Positions 11,704 to 23,915 of a stretch of DNA of 64,000 nt are shown in pieces. The number at the start of each line of letters is the position of its first letter. Position 1 is the stretch's first letter. The stretch is from NCBI GenBank assembly GCA_905183005.1, contig CAJJDO010000151.1, positions 130,978 through 194,977 on the forward strand, written 5' to 3'. The notes beneath the pieces were generated by a model. That model was given only the letters and a program-made list of their open reading frames with translations, was not told the origin of the DNA and searched no databases. The position numbers were made by a program, and so were the translations under genes. This stretch comes from Paramecium pentaurelia (taxonomy: Eukaryota; Ciliophora; Oligohymenophorea; Peniculida; Parameciidae).

Positions 11704-12523
11704 TCATTTCTTTATACACATTGAAAATATTCCTAAAAAGTAGAATATACAACTGATTGTTGGTAATATTTTGAAGGAATGATGTAATAATAATACTAGT
11801 AATTAAAATCCAATAATTGCACTTTCAGCCATCTCATTTGGTATTTTTACTTCATATTTTAACCATTAAAAAAATGTGAAAATGATTAATACTGGAAAGG
11901 ATGCTAGATAAACAAAAAATGAGTTTTCAATTTTATCTGAATAGAATCCAAAGTTAAATAAAGACATCATTATCATAAATACTCCTTTATATAATTGTAG
12001 ATTTTGGATATGAAATTTATAGCGTTCTTGAATCATTCCAGATCCAGTTTGACACACTTATCCAAAAACTAAAGCCCAAACAGCTAAGATTCTATCATTA
12101 CTCATAAGATTCAAAGTAAATCCAAATAAAAATAAAATTGAACTCAAGTTATTTTAGAGTTTGATACTGTGAACAAACAATGATTTAAAATTGAAAACTA
12201 GCATTATCACTAATAAATCTATTTTACGTAGTGCTGCAAATAAAGTGAAATAGCCGATCGCATCTTAGATATTAATAATAATTACTTAATCCTCCAATCA
12301 AGGCCATCATTAATGCATCATACTAAGATTCAAAAACATATTACGATCTCTGAGAGTCAAGCAATAAAATAAATCCATATTAGATTGACAATGTCACATA
12401 ATTTGGTTCTAATTCTTTTAATATGACCATTATGCCTAAACAACCTATAGCATTAATTGCCATTAATAGTTTTGAAGAATTATTCTGTCCAATTAATGAA
12501 TCAAGGTAGTCTATGTTTAACAT
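11704..12523 (-). CDS. multi-pass membrane protein, unknown function
   Basis: This 265-aa protein has about eight hydrophobic segments (e.g. LLMAINAIGCLGIMVIL, ALRKIDLLVIMLVF, VFMIMMSLFNFGFY, SFFVYLASFPVLIIFTFF, AIIGFQLLVLLLHHSF, ISCIFYFLGIFSMC). One intron lies at 12264-12285 (22 nt). It ends in IKK, which could act as a retrieval-like dibasic tail. Its start is 18 bases downstream of the ferredoxin stop, on the same strand. No transporter family signature was recognised. Confidence 0.65.
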
Positions 12524-12541
12524 TTATATAATTTAATTAAA

Positions 12542-12961
12542 TCAATGAGGTTTAGGTTTGTGACCATCAACATAGAAATTCCTTGTAGCTTTTGGTAATT
12601 ATATTATAACATTCTCAAATTTCTCATCAACTTATACTTAACATCCTAGTCTGGATGTTTCTGTCAATCCATAAGCTAGATCTAAGAGATCTTCTTCTTC
12701 AGGTATAGGCTATGTCAATTTATCATATAATTATTCTATATCAAATTCAAATATATTACTTGGTAAGATTACATGACAAGTAGAACAGGCTAGAGATTAT
12801 TCACATGCTCCTTCTAAATCAACTTCGTTTTTATGTGCGATTTATAATAAATTCTATCCAATTGGAGCTGTAACCTTTGTTAAGGAATTATCTTTATTTT
12901 TAAAAAAGAATGTCACCATTTTTTATGAAGAAGCACTGTATTTACTAAAAAGTCTGATCAT
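12542..12961 (-). CDS. mitochondrial [2Fe-2S] ferredoxin (adrenodoxin type)
   Basis: A single-exon gene for 139 aa. It should carry electrons in mitochondrial Fe-S cluster assembly or a related pathway. The cluster ligands are visible as CEQSLACSTC (C-x5-C-x2-C) near residue 59, with the fourth cysteine about 36 residues later in ETSRLGCQV. The adrenodoxin-type context is clear: DLEGACEQSLACSTCHV, then EEEDLLDLAYGLTETSRLGC. The C-terminal half contains a typical FYVDGHKPKPH tail. The N-terminus MIRLFSKYSASSQK is a plausible presequence: basic, hydroxylated, no acid. The start was chosen for that reason, although an internal ATG at residue 15 is possible. Confidence 0.88.
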
Positions 12962-13005
12962 CAAAATTATATAATTATGGTAATTATTACATTAGATTAA
13001 TTGAT

Positions 13006-13191
13006 TCATAATATATTTTCTACTAATTTTAAAAAATCCTATTGTGGATTAATGTCTCCTTACTTAGGAAATTTAGTAACACTTTTCCAAAACTCAATAC
13101 ATACTAATAAATAAATAAATACATAAACAAATGGTAATATCAAGTAGAACAAATTAAAATAGAATTTCTATAATTGAAATTTATAAACCAT
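13006..13191 (-). CDS. small single-pass membrane protein
   Basis: This 61-aa intronless ORF has one strong transmembrane segment (NLFYLILPFVYVFIYLLVC, residues about 13-31) and a charged C-terminal tail (EFWKSVTKFPKQGDINPQQ..). It lies 44 bases upstream of the ferredoxin start on the same strand. The domain layout resembles small mitochondrial or ER membrane subunits, but no family was recognised. A random open frame of this size is possible in DNA with only one stop codon. Confidence 0.4.
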
Positions 13192-13253
13192 TTATTCTAG
13201 TATATAATTAAGTTTCATTCAACTTTCCATTAATTTTGATTATGGATACTTAA

Positions 13254-13490
13254 ATGATTTAATTTTAAATATTAAAAATACAAAAAAATAAAAGAAATAA
13301 AGTTCTTGCATATTTAAAAAAAGAACTCTTATTTGAGATACCAAAAGAAGTCCTTTTTAATAAAATCTTTAATGAAACAATAGATATTGATGAAACTCAG
13401 TTTGAGAAACTTGATAATTTGTTATAGTTATAAATAATAGATTTATCTATTAGAAATAGAAATAACTAAAGGAATCGAATAACAATTTGA
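13254..13490 (+). CDS. small hypothetical ORF
   Basis: An open frame of 78 codons ends at TGA 13488-13490. The product is Lys/Asn/Leu-rich (KVLAYLKKELLFEIPKEVLF, ETQFEKLDNLLQLQIIDLS), which could form helices. There is no recognised domain, and the 231 bases to the next gene hold nothing clear. It may be a small gene or a chance ORF. Confidence 0.3.
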
Positions 13491-13721
13491 TTATGATTTC
13501 GAGGACACATTTAATTTGATTTCGTTGATGATATGATATAAAATTGATTGAATATTCATACTTAGTAAAAGGGTTTTTAAATTTAAGTTTAGTTCATATA
13601 TAAAAATATACAGTTTGGATCAAAACTGTTGTTATCAAGTATAAAATAATAATAAATATTGATTCTCTTATTATTTTTGTCTATAATATTGTAATTATTA
13701 CTAATTATATTTAATTATTAG

Positions 13722-16141
13722 ATGACCCAAAAAACAGGATAGTTTGGAATTGTGTTAGGGATTATTGTAATATTGGATATAATTAATTGTATATTGATTA
13801 AGGAAATTCCGATTACAATTTGTAATTCTTTGATTTTGTTGATTTGCATAAGTAAATTTGTCCATTCATATAAAAAGTACATCACTTTATGAAAATAAAG
13901 AATAAAAAATGTGAAGAGCTCTTATTATTTTCATTGTTCTTTCACAATGCAGTATAAATATACTATTATGGAATGAAATCATTGTGGTTTCTAATTTATC
14001 TTTTACAGATATTCAAATAAGAAAAACATAATAAAATACTTAAATATTGTAAATTTATTTAATTAGCTATCAGTATAACTATATATTCTATTTAATATGA
14101 TGGATTGTTGGATAATGCTTATTTTTAATAACTCAATAATTATATAGCTATTTTTATTTATCAAATATTCAATTAAAATAAATATGATTCAAAAATTGAC
14201 AAAGCAGAAAATTTAATTATTTAAGAAATAAAAAAATTAATAATTTTTAAATTATTTGATCAATAATTTAATGAGATATCAAAGATAACTTCTAATAAAT
14301 ATATTCAAATCACTAAAAATCAATAGGATGAAAATCAACATTTTCAAATTAAGGCTTATTAAGATAAAGAAGTAGCCTTTACTCCTTAGAATTAATGTGA
14401 TTGGAAACCTACCTAACTATTTAATGATTATTAAAGTTTTATCGAACATATTCACAATTTAGAAAGTTTAGATTCTTAAATGTGTTATCATTATATTGCT
14501 ACATAATATGATATAGTAAAGAAGATTAAAACAAAATATAAAGTATTATACAAAGAACTTGGAAAATAAGACTTGATCATAATTGCATTAGTTCGAATTG
14601 ATAATTTTACAGAAAAATAAATGATTTTGAAATTCAATAAATTTAAAAAATACTTCTATGATATTTTTGCTCATAAATTAAAAACACCCTTAAATGCTTC
14701 TTTAGGCTTTTTATCATCTGCTTACAATTATACAGAAATGGACAATACTATTAAATAAAATTATATTAAACCAGCATATATTAATTCTAAATTGTAATAT
14801 TTTTAAATATCAGATCTTTTGGAATTTTTAAATCCATAAAGTGATTAAAGTAGAATATAATTTTGTAAAATTAACATGAAATCATTTTTGTATACACTTA
14901 ATGAATTAATTGAATCCTAATGTTAAAATAAGAAGATCCTCTTTTAGGTTTATGTAGAGAGAGTTCCCTTAAATAATATTGAGAAGTAAATTCTTAAATT
15001 TATCAATTATATAGATTTTATATTTCATCTGATCTATTGAAATTAGAGAGAATTCTATACAATTTGTTAAATTTAACATATAGACACACTCCATAGAATG
15101 GTTAAATTAATTTAAATCTATTTATAGATAAAATAAATTCTTAGATAATTTTTGTAATAAATGGTAGTGATAGTTTGTTTAATGATGAAGAGCTATTCAA
15201 GATAAATTAATGGATAGTATCTCAAGTAGAATTTTAATATAAAAAAAAATCAATAACACTTAAGAAGGAGATTAAGTTATCCTTAGAAATAACAAATCAT
15301 TTAATTAATATATTAAGTGATTAAGAATAGCATCTTTAAATTTCTTCTTTTAATAATGGTACTGAATTCAAATTCAGATTAATCCTGAAAGATAATAATA
15401 AAACAACAGATGGATCATAAGAATAATTCACTATTGGTTTCATGCTAAAACAAAAGAGTAACAAAAGTGTAAAAATTGGGACTACTATATAAAAAACTCG
15501 TAAATCTATGTTCATTTAACTTGAATCACTATCACCTTTAAATTCTTTCAAAGTCATCAATGAACCATCAGCAAATACACCAATAGTTATTCCAATTAAT
15601 TAAGGAAAAATGTACAAAAGTTCTGCCACTTTAAAAAGAATTAAATCATCTTTTGCTAATAAAGGATTGATGGACTATGATAAGAAAATCTTGATTGTTG
15701 ATGATGAGCCATTCAATCATGACATATTAATTTTAATGATGAAGAATATGGGATACAATTATTTCTTAAAAGCATTTAATGGTCAATAAGCAATTGATTT
15801 AATTAAGGAGAAAGAAGAAGAAATATCCATTATAATTATGGATTTAGATATGCCTATAATGGGAGGAATTGAAGTATATATATAGTATAATAATTATGAA
15901 GGCTACAAAAATTTTAGTAGAAATGATGCTAGATTAAAACCTAGTTTATATTCCAATAATTGGTTGCACTGCTCATGATGATAAAGAAACTATGGACAAA
16001 TGTATATAAGCTGGAATGCTCTATGTTGTTGTAAAACCAGTGTTTGTTAAAACTCTAAGAGATGCTTTCTAACAAATAACTAATATTGATGATACTAGAA
16101 GAAGATCCTTATTGTGTCTTACTTCTTAATTTCAAATTTGA
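13722..16141 (+). CDS. hybrid histidine kinase/response regulator with degraded ATP site
   Basis: The 778-aa protein starts with about six hydrophobic segments (residues 8-150). The phosphoacceptor box FAHKLKTPLNA follows (His about 308), then an HATPase-like region and a C-terminal receiver domain from about 635 (ILIVDDEPFNHD; phosphoacceptor Asp about 689 in IIIMDLDMPIMGG; conserved Lys in VVVKPVF). In the ATPase region the N box reads LLNLTYRH instead of LLNNAYRH. The G1 box (NTGIGI in the next gene) is replaced by VINGSDSLFNDE, and the G2 glycines are missing. It probably cannot bind ATP normally. Introns: 13852-13877, 14986-15014 and 15874-15901. It is a tandem paralogue of the next gene, 31 bases away. 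Confidence 0.82.
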
Positions 16142-16172
16142 TTTATATATATTTATTATTTACAATACTAAA

Positions 16173-18542
16173 ATGCTTAAAGCAATTGAACATAATGTGA
16201 TACTCATTTTTCTACTACAATTAGTTTCAATTCCATTTTCAATTATTGAACAGAAATACTATTTGTTAATTTTGAATTTGATTGAAGTTTCATTGATCAT
16301 AGGTATACACTTAATATTTTATGTTAAGTACATTTAATCACTATAAAATTAGACTGTCTTATTTTTCATTCAAAAGTGATACTATTACTGTTTTTATTAG
16401 TAAGATAATTAGCTATATTTGGACATACAGATTTCTGGATAGTCATTTATATATACAATTTAAAAAAAGACATAATAATTCTCAATTAATTCGCAGTTAT
16501 TTCTATGTTTATTTTTTGTATCAGTCAATTTGATAGTATTCACATTAAATCATACTAATAAACTATTACAGAATTAGGAGTTTTGTATTTGTTTGATGTC
16601 TATTTACAGTATAGAAATTATAAGAAAGGAGAAAATTATAATTCAAATGAGTTTTTTCGTCAATTTAATATTAATCATTAAGAAATTAATAAACATTATA
16701 ACACTGGAAAATAACTAAATGTGAACCATCTAAATAAAGAGAAGAAGACTATATCAATGAATTAAAGCTATATGAATGAAGCTCATTATTAAATATATTA
16801 AGCCTAAGATTCAATTCCTAGTCTAAAAGATATATTTTATCCAGAATGGAAGAAAACCTACTTCTGTTATTCAACTGAAGAATTATTATAGGTTTATGAT
16901 AAGGAAAATTCTAATTTATTTTATATTCTTTATATAACAACAGAAAAAAATAGTAAAGAAATATATAGAGTATAAATAACAAGAAATAAGGTTTAAGATT
17001 ATATTTTAAGATTTACAAAATTGGATAGTCTCTTATATTTTAAATTAAAAGGATCAAAAAGAAGATTTAGATAGCATTTATCATAAATATTTTCCCATAA
17101 ACTCAAAACTCCATTAAATTAAGCATTGGCAAAGATAACATCAATGTTGACTGATGGCAATGTATTACCATATCAAAAGTTAATACTCTCATAAATTTAT
17201 ATTTAATAAAAGTGTTAATTATACAGCATTTTAGATTTTCTAGATTATGTTAATTTAGATTCTATGACATTTCAACCTTCTCGTGTAACATTAAATTAAA
17301 TAATTTAAAATGTAAGAGATTTGATTAGAGAATAATGCAAAGCTAAATCAATTGAATTAAATATATTTATAGAAAAATTGCAATATAAAGATTATAAAGG
17401 GTAAATATTTATTTAAAATATTGTAGAATCATTGTTTTATAAACTGATTCATTAAAATTAGAAAGAATTCTATATAATTTATTAAATAATGCATATAGAC
17501 ATTCAAATTAAAATGGAACAATACATTTATCAGTAGAATTAATTTAAGGAACATTAAATTTTAGTATAAAGAATACTGGTATAGGAATATCTAAAGATAT
17601 GATGGGAGATTATAATTTATAATTTCATTATCATTAAAATCCTTCTAATTCAATTAAAAGATCATGGAATCACAAATTAGGAACTACTTTATATGTTACC
17701 AATAAATTAGTTCATTTATTAAATGGAAATAAGGGTCATTTAGAAATATTGAAATAAAATGAATCTGAATTTAAATTTTCTATTTTATAAGAATTGAATA
17801 TAAATAGAGGTGTATCAGAGATAGCATTAGGAAGTTTAAGTTCTGATCGATCAGAAATGAATGTATTAATAAATTAGTAAGATCATATGGATGAAATATA
17901 GGAAGATAATGATTAAGTAGGAAATGAACCTAAGAGTTAATAAATAAAAATAGAATAATTGAAACATGTTAGAAATATTAAATAATCAATAGTATAACCT
18001 TAATCTTAGAGTAAACATTCATTATTGTAAAATAAAAGATCTTCCTCTATTTTTGATGTGAATTCTTTTCTAAGATAATTTAGTTTTAAAGATGTTGGAA
18101 TAGATTCTAATTAAGAATTAATAATAGATAAAGATTAATTTATAATGATTGTTGATGATGAACCATTCAATCATGATACTTTAATTATGATGTTAAAAAG
18201 AATTGGATATATTAATTTTATTCATGCTTATGATGGTAGAGAATGTATCAATAAGACTTAGGAAAGTCATTTAAAAATTAAATTGATTTTAATGGATTTA
18301 GACATGCCCATTTTAAATGGATTTAAGTAATAAATAAATATCAATTCAGAGCCACTTAAGTACTCAAGGAACTAATGAACACTAACTAAATAAAGAAAAT
18401 ACCCATTATAGCATGTACTGCTCATGATGATTATGAGACCGAAACATAATGTAAAGCTCTTGGAATGTTAGATATCATCATTAAACCAGTCTTTATAAAA
18501 TAACTCTAAACTGTAATTAGAAATATTCCTAAGACTTTATGA
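16173..18542 (+). CDS. hybrid histidine kinase/response regulator, intact ATP site
   Basis: The 764-aa paralogue of the preceding gene. It has hydrophobic N-terminal segments (residues about 8-150), H box FSHKLKTPLNQ (His about 300), N box YNLLNNAYRH, G1 box IKNTGIGISKDMM (about 450), G2-like KLGTTLYVTNKLV, and a receiver domain from about 650 (MIVDDEPFNHDT; phosphoacceptor Asp about 691 in LIMDLDMPILNG; Lys in IIKPVF). All the features of a working sensor kinase with a fused receiver are present. In such phosphorelays the His transfers phosphate to the receiver Asp. Introns: 16303-16328, 17401-17426 and 18327-18349 (ending CAG). The input signal is unknown; no PAS or GAF domain is visible. 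Confidence 0.88.
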
Positions 18543-18597
18543 TTTTTCTTATAATATTAAATATTAAAATTATTTATATACCAAATATTTAAATATA

Positions 18598-19732
18598 TCA
18601 TTTACATTTGACATATATTGGACTACTTATTGGTTATTTTATACCTACTACAAAATGTTTTAATTATATTGAATTGCACAATTCTTCATCAATTTCAGAA
18701 CCTTCTGATGTATCATCTTCGAAACTAATTTTTCTACTTGAATTTACTCCTTTAGATGGTGAACGAACACTCCTTCTTTAAATTAAAATTGATCTTAATT
18801 TTATTATTGGTTTAGAAGAATAATTATGATAAATCATACGATTACTTTTTTCAACTTATTAAAAGATAGAGATCATATAATCATAATCTGGATCTTCTTC
18901 AAATTATAATCCTTTAACATAATCCATATAAATTTATAATTAAATAGGTAATCCAAATAATTCATCTAATTTTAATGACTTTTTCATTTTCTTTATCTTA
19001 GAATATCTAATTTCTTTTTCTTAATCACAAATATGCGACCAAGGCAAATCACCTTAATGTAAATAAATGAGCATATAACCAACAGATTCGAGATCATCTC
19101 TTCTTGATTATTCAATACCTTTTAAAGCATTAATTGAAGCATATCTAGCAGTACCAATCATTCCCTTATTTTCTCTATAACTTATATGATTTCCATTAAT
19201 GATATATTTTTTTGATAATCCGAAATCAATCAAATTTATTCTTCCTTGGTTCATCACAAAGTTCTCAGGTTTAATATCTCTATGAATTACTCCTTCCGAA
19301 TGGAGCTCTTTCAAAAGCTACAATATTTCTAATCCAATTGGTAAGATCTTATTGAAAATACCTTTATTTTAACGAATTTATTCTAAGTTTTCTCCCATCA
19401 AATTCATTACAAAATATGTATTATGTAAATCTGAACCTGATGCAAATAATTATGTAAATCCTCAAAAATAATAAAATTATTAAACCATACCTTTCTTGCC
19501 TTTAAGTTATTATAAAATTTATATTTCTCTCAATAACAACTTTTTTTCTTTTTTCATTGAATTTTTTACTAGTTTACAGGCATATATTTATCCACTTGAA
19601 ATATGTCTGACTTTCCATATGTAACCAAAAGCACTATTTTATTTTATACTATATATACCCTTAACCTAATTTATCGAGAAATTAATAGGAAGAAGAAGCT
19701 GGCTACTTAAATGATTTTTGAATGGCAATCAT
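18598..19732 (-). CDS. casein kinase 1 (CK1) family protein kinase
   Basis: This 359-aa protein has the kinase domain at residues about 15-290. Motifs: LGQGAFGYIWKV (split by an intron), ATP lysine in YACKLVKN, the CK1-type EVIHRDIKPENF-like catalytic loop (SEGVIHRDIKPENFVM), IDFGLSKKY in place of the canonical DFG, and the CK1-specific GTARYASINALKGIEQSRRDD..ES..Y, then DLPW. The C-terminal tail is basic and Ser-rich (RRSVRSPSKGVNSSRK) and then acidic. Introns: 19634-19658 (25 nt) and 19461-19490 (30 nt, ending GAG). All catalytic residues are present. It converges with the histidine kinase gene, 55 bases from its stop. Confidence 0.88.
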
Positions 19733-19971
19733 TTATTTGATATCTATTATTTTTTAAATTATTATAAATTAAATTATCTTCATATATGATTATTATTATT
19801 ATATTAAGACTTGAATAATCTTCGAAAATCAATTTATGGCAATATTATTCTCAATTAGTTCCTTCCTTATAAATAATAAATAAAAGAGAAGCTAAGAAAA
19901 TTGAAGACATTAATCTTTGATTTCTAGAATAACAAAAGAATAAACAAGTAAAATCGTATTGATAATATGTA

Positions 19972-20145
19972 TCAAAGGGAAAATTTGATTTTGTTCTCTT
20001 CTTATCCATCTTCTGAAAAAAACAATTGTCTCTTAATTGCATTTAATTCTTAATCATTATAGTTATAGGAGCAATTCTTTCTTTTCTTAGGTGCTTATGG
20101 CAATATTAGCTATTTCTGCTTTTTCTCTGGAGTTCTTTAATTCAT
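19972..20145 (-). CDS. 57-aa basic protein resembling SIAMESE-type CDK inhibitors
   Basis: A compact intronless ORF. Order of motifs: RTP near the N-terminus, then LILPQAPKKRKNC (residues about 13-25), then IKRQLFFSEDGQEE (about 37-50). Plant SIAMESE/SMR CDK inhibitors carry TP.., a CPPAP[KR]Kx[KR] block and a later acidic/aromatic segment in the same order and spacing. This is a motif resemblance only, and a chance match is possible in so short a sequence. It is divergent to nothing obvious and lies upstream of the CK1 gene on the same strand. A standard-code ORF at 19851-20042 on this strand is a frame shadow. Confidence 0.4.
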
Positions 20146-20666
20146 GATAAAAATTAATAAATATAATCAATTTATAATTTTTGCATATCCTTAATTTTGA
20201 TTTGCTTAGTATAATCACTTTACTATTACTTCTATAAGTATCTATTATTCTTAAATGTATTGATATTTAAAGGTATTATCATAAAATTAAAACAAATATA
20301 TTAAATATAGTTAAATACTTAATTTAGTGAAATCTCTTGAAAAGAGTAAATGATAAATCAATAATAAATATATAAAAATAACTTAATCTTCATATTTTTG
20401 TAGATCTTGTTTAATTTTAAAATTAATTATCTTATAATTAAGTATATGATCTATATACCTTTAGTTATTCTGAATATATTAATTCACTTGAATTAATAGA
20501 GAATTCTTGAGAGAAAGTAATAAATTATATAAAAATTGTTTAGATATAATTTTTATTATATATGTTTTTAAAAGAATATAATGCAAATTATACAAGAAGA
20601 TCATGATAATAGTTTACAATTATTATAAGATATTATATAATAAAAACATTATTAATTTTGAATTAA
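20146..20666. other. AT-rich spacer
   Basis: About 520 bases between the small basic ORF and the next minus-strand gene. No gene, RNA or repeat could be supported. Confidence 0.5.
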
Positions 20667-21374
20667 TCAATTATCAAATAAATGATTATCATCATTGTCA
20701 TTAATTACTTGTTATTTATATATATATAAATACCATCTTTTTTCTCGCTTACTTGGTTTTAAATTTAATCTTCAAAATCGATTTAATCGTTATCTAATGG
20801 TTATTTTGCAGCAGATTCAATTCCCTATAATGGTAATGCTTCTTATTCAATAGTTTAAGTTACTACTAATTTTGGTTGAGGCTACATATTTATCTATAAT
20901 AATACTTGTGGTGGGATCAATTCTTAGGAAATGTGATATTAACCTGATCTTTCATAAATAATTCCACTTTCTTCTGCTTAAGCTAAAAAGTTATGAACAG
21001 TTTATTCTTCAACAGTATTTGTATAGAACAAACTTAGATTATTTGTAATATCCTTTAATGTTGTAGATGTTCCAAATGAAGCTATAACATTAATTACATT
21101 TTATTGTAATTCATTTGGGAACTATTAATTAGGAGTTTCTGGGTAATATAATTTATCTAGATTCATATAATTAAATACTGAATCTTTCTTTTGTAACCTT
21201 TGGTTTTTTTTCTTATTGTTATTTTTTTCCTTTTTTAATAGGAGATTATGGAGGTGATACAGATTTTTCAGCTGGTTCATCATTAACTTTTGTTTTTTTA
21301 GTCTTTTTAATTTTCTTATCAACAACTTCAGCTTATTTAACTTGTTCTTATTTGGTTTACTTTCCTTTTGGCAT
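20667..21374 (-). CDS. hypothetical protein with possible winged-helix domain
   Basis: A 219-aa protein with introns 21157-21178 (22 nt) and 20708-20733 (26 nt). The N-terminal 75 residues are Lys/Gln-rich and basic (GKKQQQEKKPKVTKE). A compact predicted alpha/beta segment follows, about residues 85-150 (LQQNVINVIASFGTSTTLKD.., VHNFLAQAEESGIIYERSGQ, YHIS). It has the helix-helix-wing rhythm of a winged-helix domain. The tail is acidic and Gln-rich, ending NDNDDNHLFDN. No family was recognised. The domain guess rests on pattern only. Confidence 0.55.
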
Positions 21375-21479
21375 AAGACTTTTCTTGATGATATAATTTA
21401 AATATTAACTAAAAGCGGCAAATATTTGTATAGATTATAATCTTATTTATTATTGAATTGGCCAATAATATTGTAGATA

Positions 21480-22291
21480 ATGAGTGATAAGAAAAATACT
21501 ATCATACCATAAAATAACAATCAAACAGATGATCCCAATTATGCATTGCAAATGTAAATTATTGCATTTTAAGATTAAACCATTAATAATTTAAAAAATA
21601 TTATCATTGAAAAAGATTCTGAACTTTAAGTATGATCTATAATTTAATAGAAAAAAAATCAAGAAAATGCTTAGTTAAAATAACAAATACAAATAATTGA
21701 AAAATAATATTCACAATAACAAATGTCATAATAATAAGATAATTCAAATATTTCAAATTTACAATCTTAACATCAGAAAACTTTAGATGAACTAAAAAAA
21801 TTGAAAATGATTTTCAATTAGAATTCTAATCCAGATATAGTTATGGAATCACTTTAAATTAAGTAATTATTATATATATATATATCTATAGAGAATAATT
21901 AGTAATAATTTAACAATAAAAAAATAAACTTGAAATTGAATTAAAAGTATAATAAAAATAATATCAATAGGAAGCATAAACTAGATTGATTCAAACTTAA
22001 GGAATTATTTAAGAACTATAAAGAGAAAATTATCAATTAAAGTCATTTTCAATGCCATCCTTCTCAAATAATTCAACTATTTAATAACCTTCCATTAGTT
22101 AAAGTTAATTCTTATAATAATAATAATATCCATCTAAGTAATTGGTATGTATATATTATTAAGTTCAAATAATGAAGAAAATTAAAGAAATTTAAGAAAA
22201 ATGCAATTAAAAAATGAATTAAGATAGATCCCTACTTAAAATAGAACATAAGCATAATAAAGAAGAATTCAAATAATAGAAGATGAATTGA
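21480..22291 (+). CDS. Gln/Asn-rich coiled-coil protein
   Basis: This 253-aa product has introns 21630-21650 (21 nt) and 21863-21891 (29 nt). It is dominated by Gln, Asn, Lys and Glu with heptad leucine/isoleucine spacing (ENAQLKQQIQIIEKQYSQQQ; LEIELKVQQKQYQQEAQTRL). A Ser-rich stretch follows (FSMPSFSNNSTIQQPS), and the C-terminus is basic. It starts 105 bases from the oppositely oriented gene at 21374. Function unknown. Confidence 0.55.
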
Positions 22292-22373
22292 ATTACTTAG
22301 AATAGTTTTGATATATATAAATAAATATAAATTGTATTAATCAGAATTATTAGTTTTTATTTTATTAAATAAA

Positions 22374-23137
22374 ATGAGCAATGATTATAATTATATGTTT
22401 AAGTACATTGTAGTAGGAGATACAAGTAAAGATTTAAATAAACCTATTAAAGATGTTGGAAAATCGTGTTTATTATTGTAATTTACAGAAAATAAATTTT
22501 GTGATCATACAGAGAGTACAGTAGGAGTGGAGTTTGGTTATAAAACAATAAAAATAAATGATTAATTGATAAAGCTTTAGATTTGGGATACAGTAATAAA
22601 TAAACTATAATTTAATAGGCAGGTTAAGATTCATTCAAATCCATTACAAGATCTTATTATAGAGGAGCTATTGGAGGATTACTTGTATTTGATTTTAGTA
22701 GAAGATCAACATTTGAAGATATTAAAAAATGGTTAAAAGAAATAAAAACATATTCTTGTGATAAGATTGAATTAGTACTTGTTGGCAATAAATCAGATAT
22801 ACTTAAAAAAGATATTACTATTGAAGAAGTAGAAGAATATGCATAATAAGAGAAATTAGAATTTTATGAAACTTCAGCTAAAACTGGAAAGAATGTAGAT
22901 GTTGTCTTTGAAAGTGTTGCAAATAAAATTTTAAGAAAAATCGAAACTAAATAAATTAATTTAGATGATTAAGTATAATTATTCCATAAAAAATAGATGT
23001 TAGGAATTAAAGTTAATTTTAATGGAAAAATGAAAAAAAAAAGTAAATCTCAAAATAATTAATCTCCATATTATAATATAACATTAAATGGATAATAAAG
23101 TGAATCAAATAAGAATGATAAAAAAAGTTGTTGTTGA
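22374..23137 (+). CDS. Rab-family small GTPase
   Basis: The 236-aa protein is a membrane-traffic GTPase. G1 GDTNVGKS (split by the intron 22426-22452), switch I ESTVGVEFGYKTI, G3 WDTAGQDSFKSITRSYYRGA, G4 GNKSD and G5 ETSAKTG are all present. The second intron is 22593-22618. The effector and YYRGA motifs and the hypervariable tail place it among Rabs, nearest the Rab2/Rab4/Rab14 group by the GDTxVGKSCLLLQF block. It ends in ..KKSCC, a double-cysteine geranylgeranylation signal. Between the G domain and CC is a long basic, Asn-rich linker. G3 reads AGQD instead of the usual AGQE. Confidence 0.9.
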
Positions 23138-23253
23138 CTTTTTTACTTAATTATCTTAAATTTTGATATTTATTATGTATTAATATCTAAATACATCTTA
23201 AGAAGAGTATTTCATTAAACTTATTATTTAATTAAATATATAAACCATCTGAT

Positions 23254-23897
23254 TCATCCATTAAAGACATTTGATTATTATATTGTCTTAATTCGTATTT
23301 CATAATATTATTGAAAGTCTTATTTATTCATATTGCAATAATTGTACAGATGATCAAAATAAAGTAATTCAAAAGCAAATTCTTAGGATTTGAATCTGTA
23401 AAATTAAATTTAATTGGCCATTTTATCAAAGAATAATTAGATTATTATTAAAGTCTTACTACTTCTTCATATATTGCTCTCTCTATTCCAATAATTTCAT
23501 TGACTCAACATGATATAAGATTGATACTTATTCTTATGATAGAATACAAGTTGGTTATTGATACACTATTCCTATTTAATTTTTATTACATCTTAAACTA
23601 TTTACATTTGGTGCACATTTATGATGAACCTTTATCAAAAATAATTTATTAATCATTGATAGTATAATTTTCACTTTAATATTGATTCTTTTAATAAGAA
23701 CTCTGAATTGGCCTACATAATAATAATTATAAAAGTTTTATAATTTCAAAGTATTATTTTTTTCCTATTGATTTGTGTAAATATCAATTAAGAAGGAACT
23801 TAATTTTATATACTTAAATGGTATCTAAAACTATTATATAATTGGGTAAAACAAAGTGAATACATGCTACACTAATTAACAATTAAACTATTATCAT
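23254..23897 (-). CDS. predicted type I membrane protein
   Basis: The best model is 180 aa with four introns: 23813-23831 (19 nt), one of 29 nt starting GTAGGCC, one of 24 nt starting GTATCAATC, and one of 29 nt starting GTACAATT near the 3' end. The N-terminus is a signal peptide (MIIVQLLISVACIHFVLP). A luminal part follows with CTKCKQFK and a predicted helix (ERAIYEEVVRLQQQSNYS). A transmembrane segment (LLLNYFILII) and a short cytosolic tail end the protein. Exon choices are tentative, especially in the first 60 residues. No family was recognised. Its ATG is only 18 bases from the stop of the next upstream gene. Confidence 0.45.
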
Positions 23898-23915
23898 ATA
23901 TAAATTATATACAAA

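Noticed and set aside
23440..23560. Possible single-base frameshift in the minus-strand membrane protein gene
   Set aside because: A 24-nt intron starting GTATCAATC and ending GAG explains the frame without any error.
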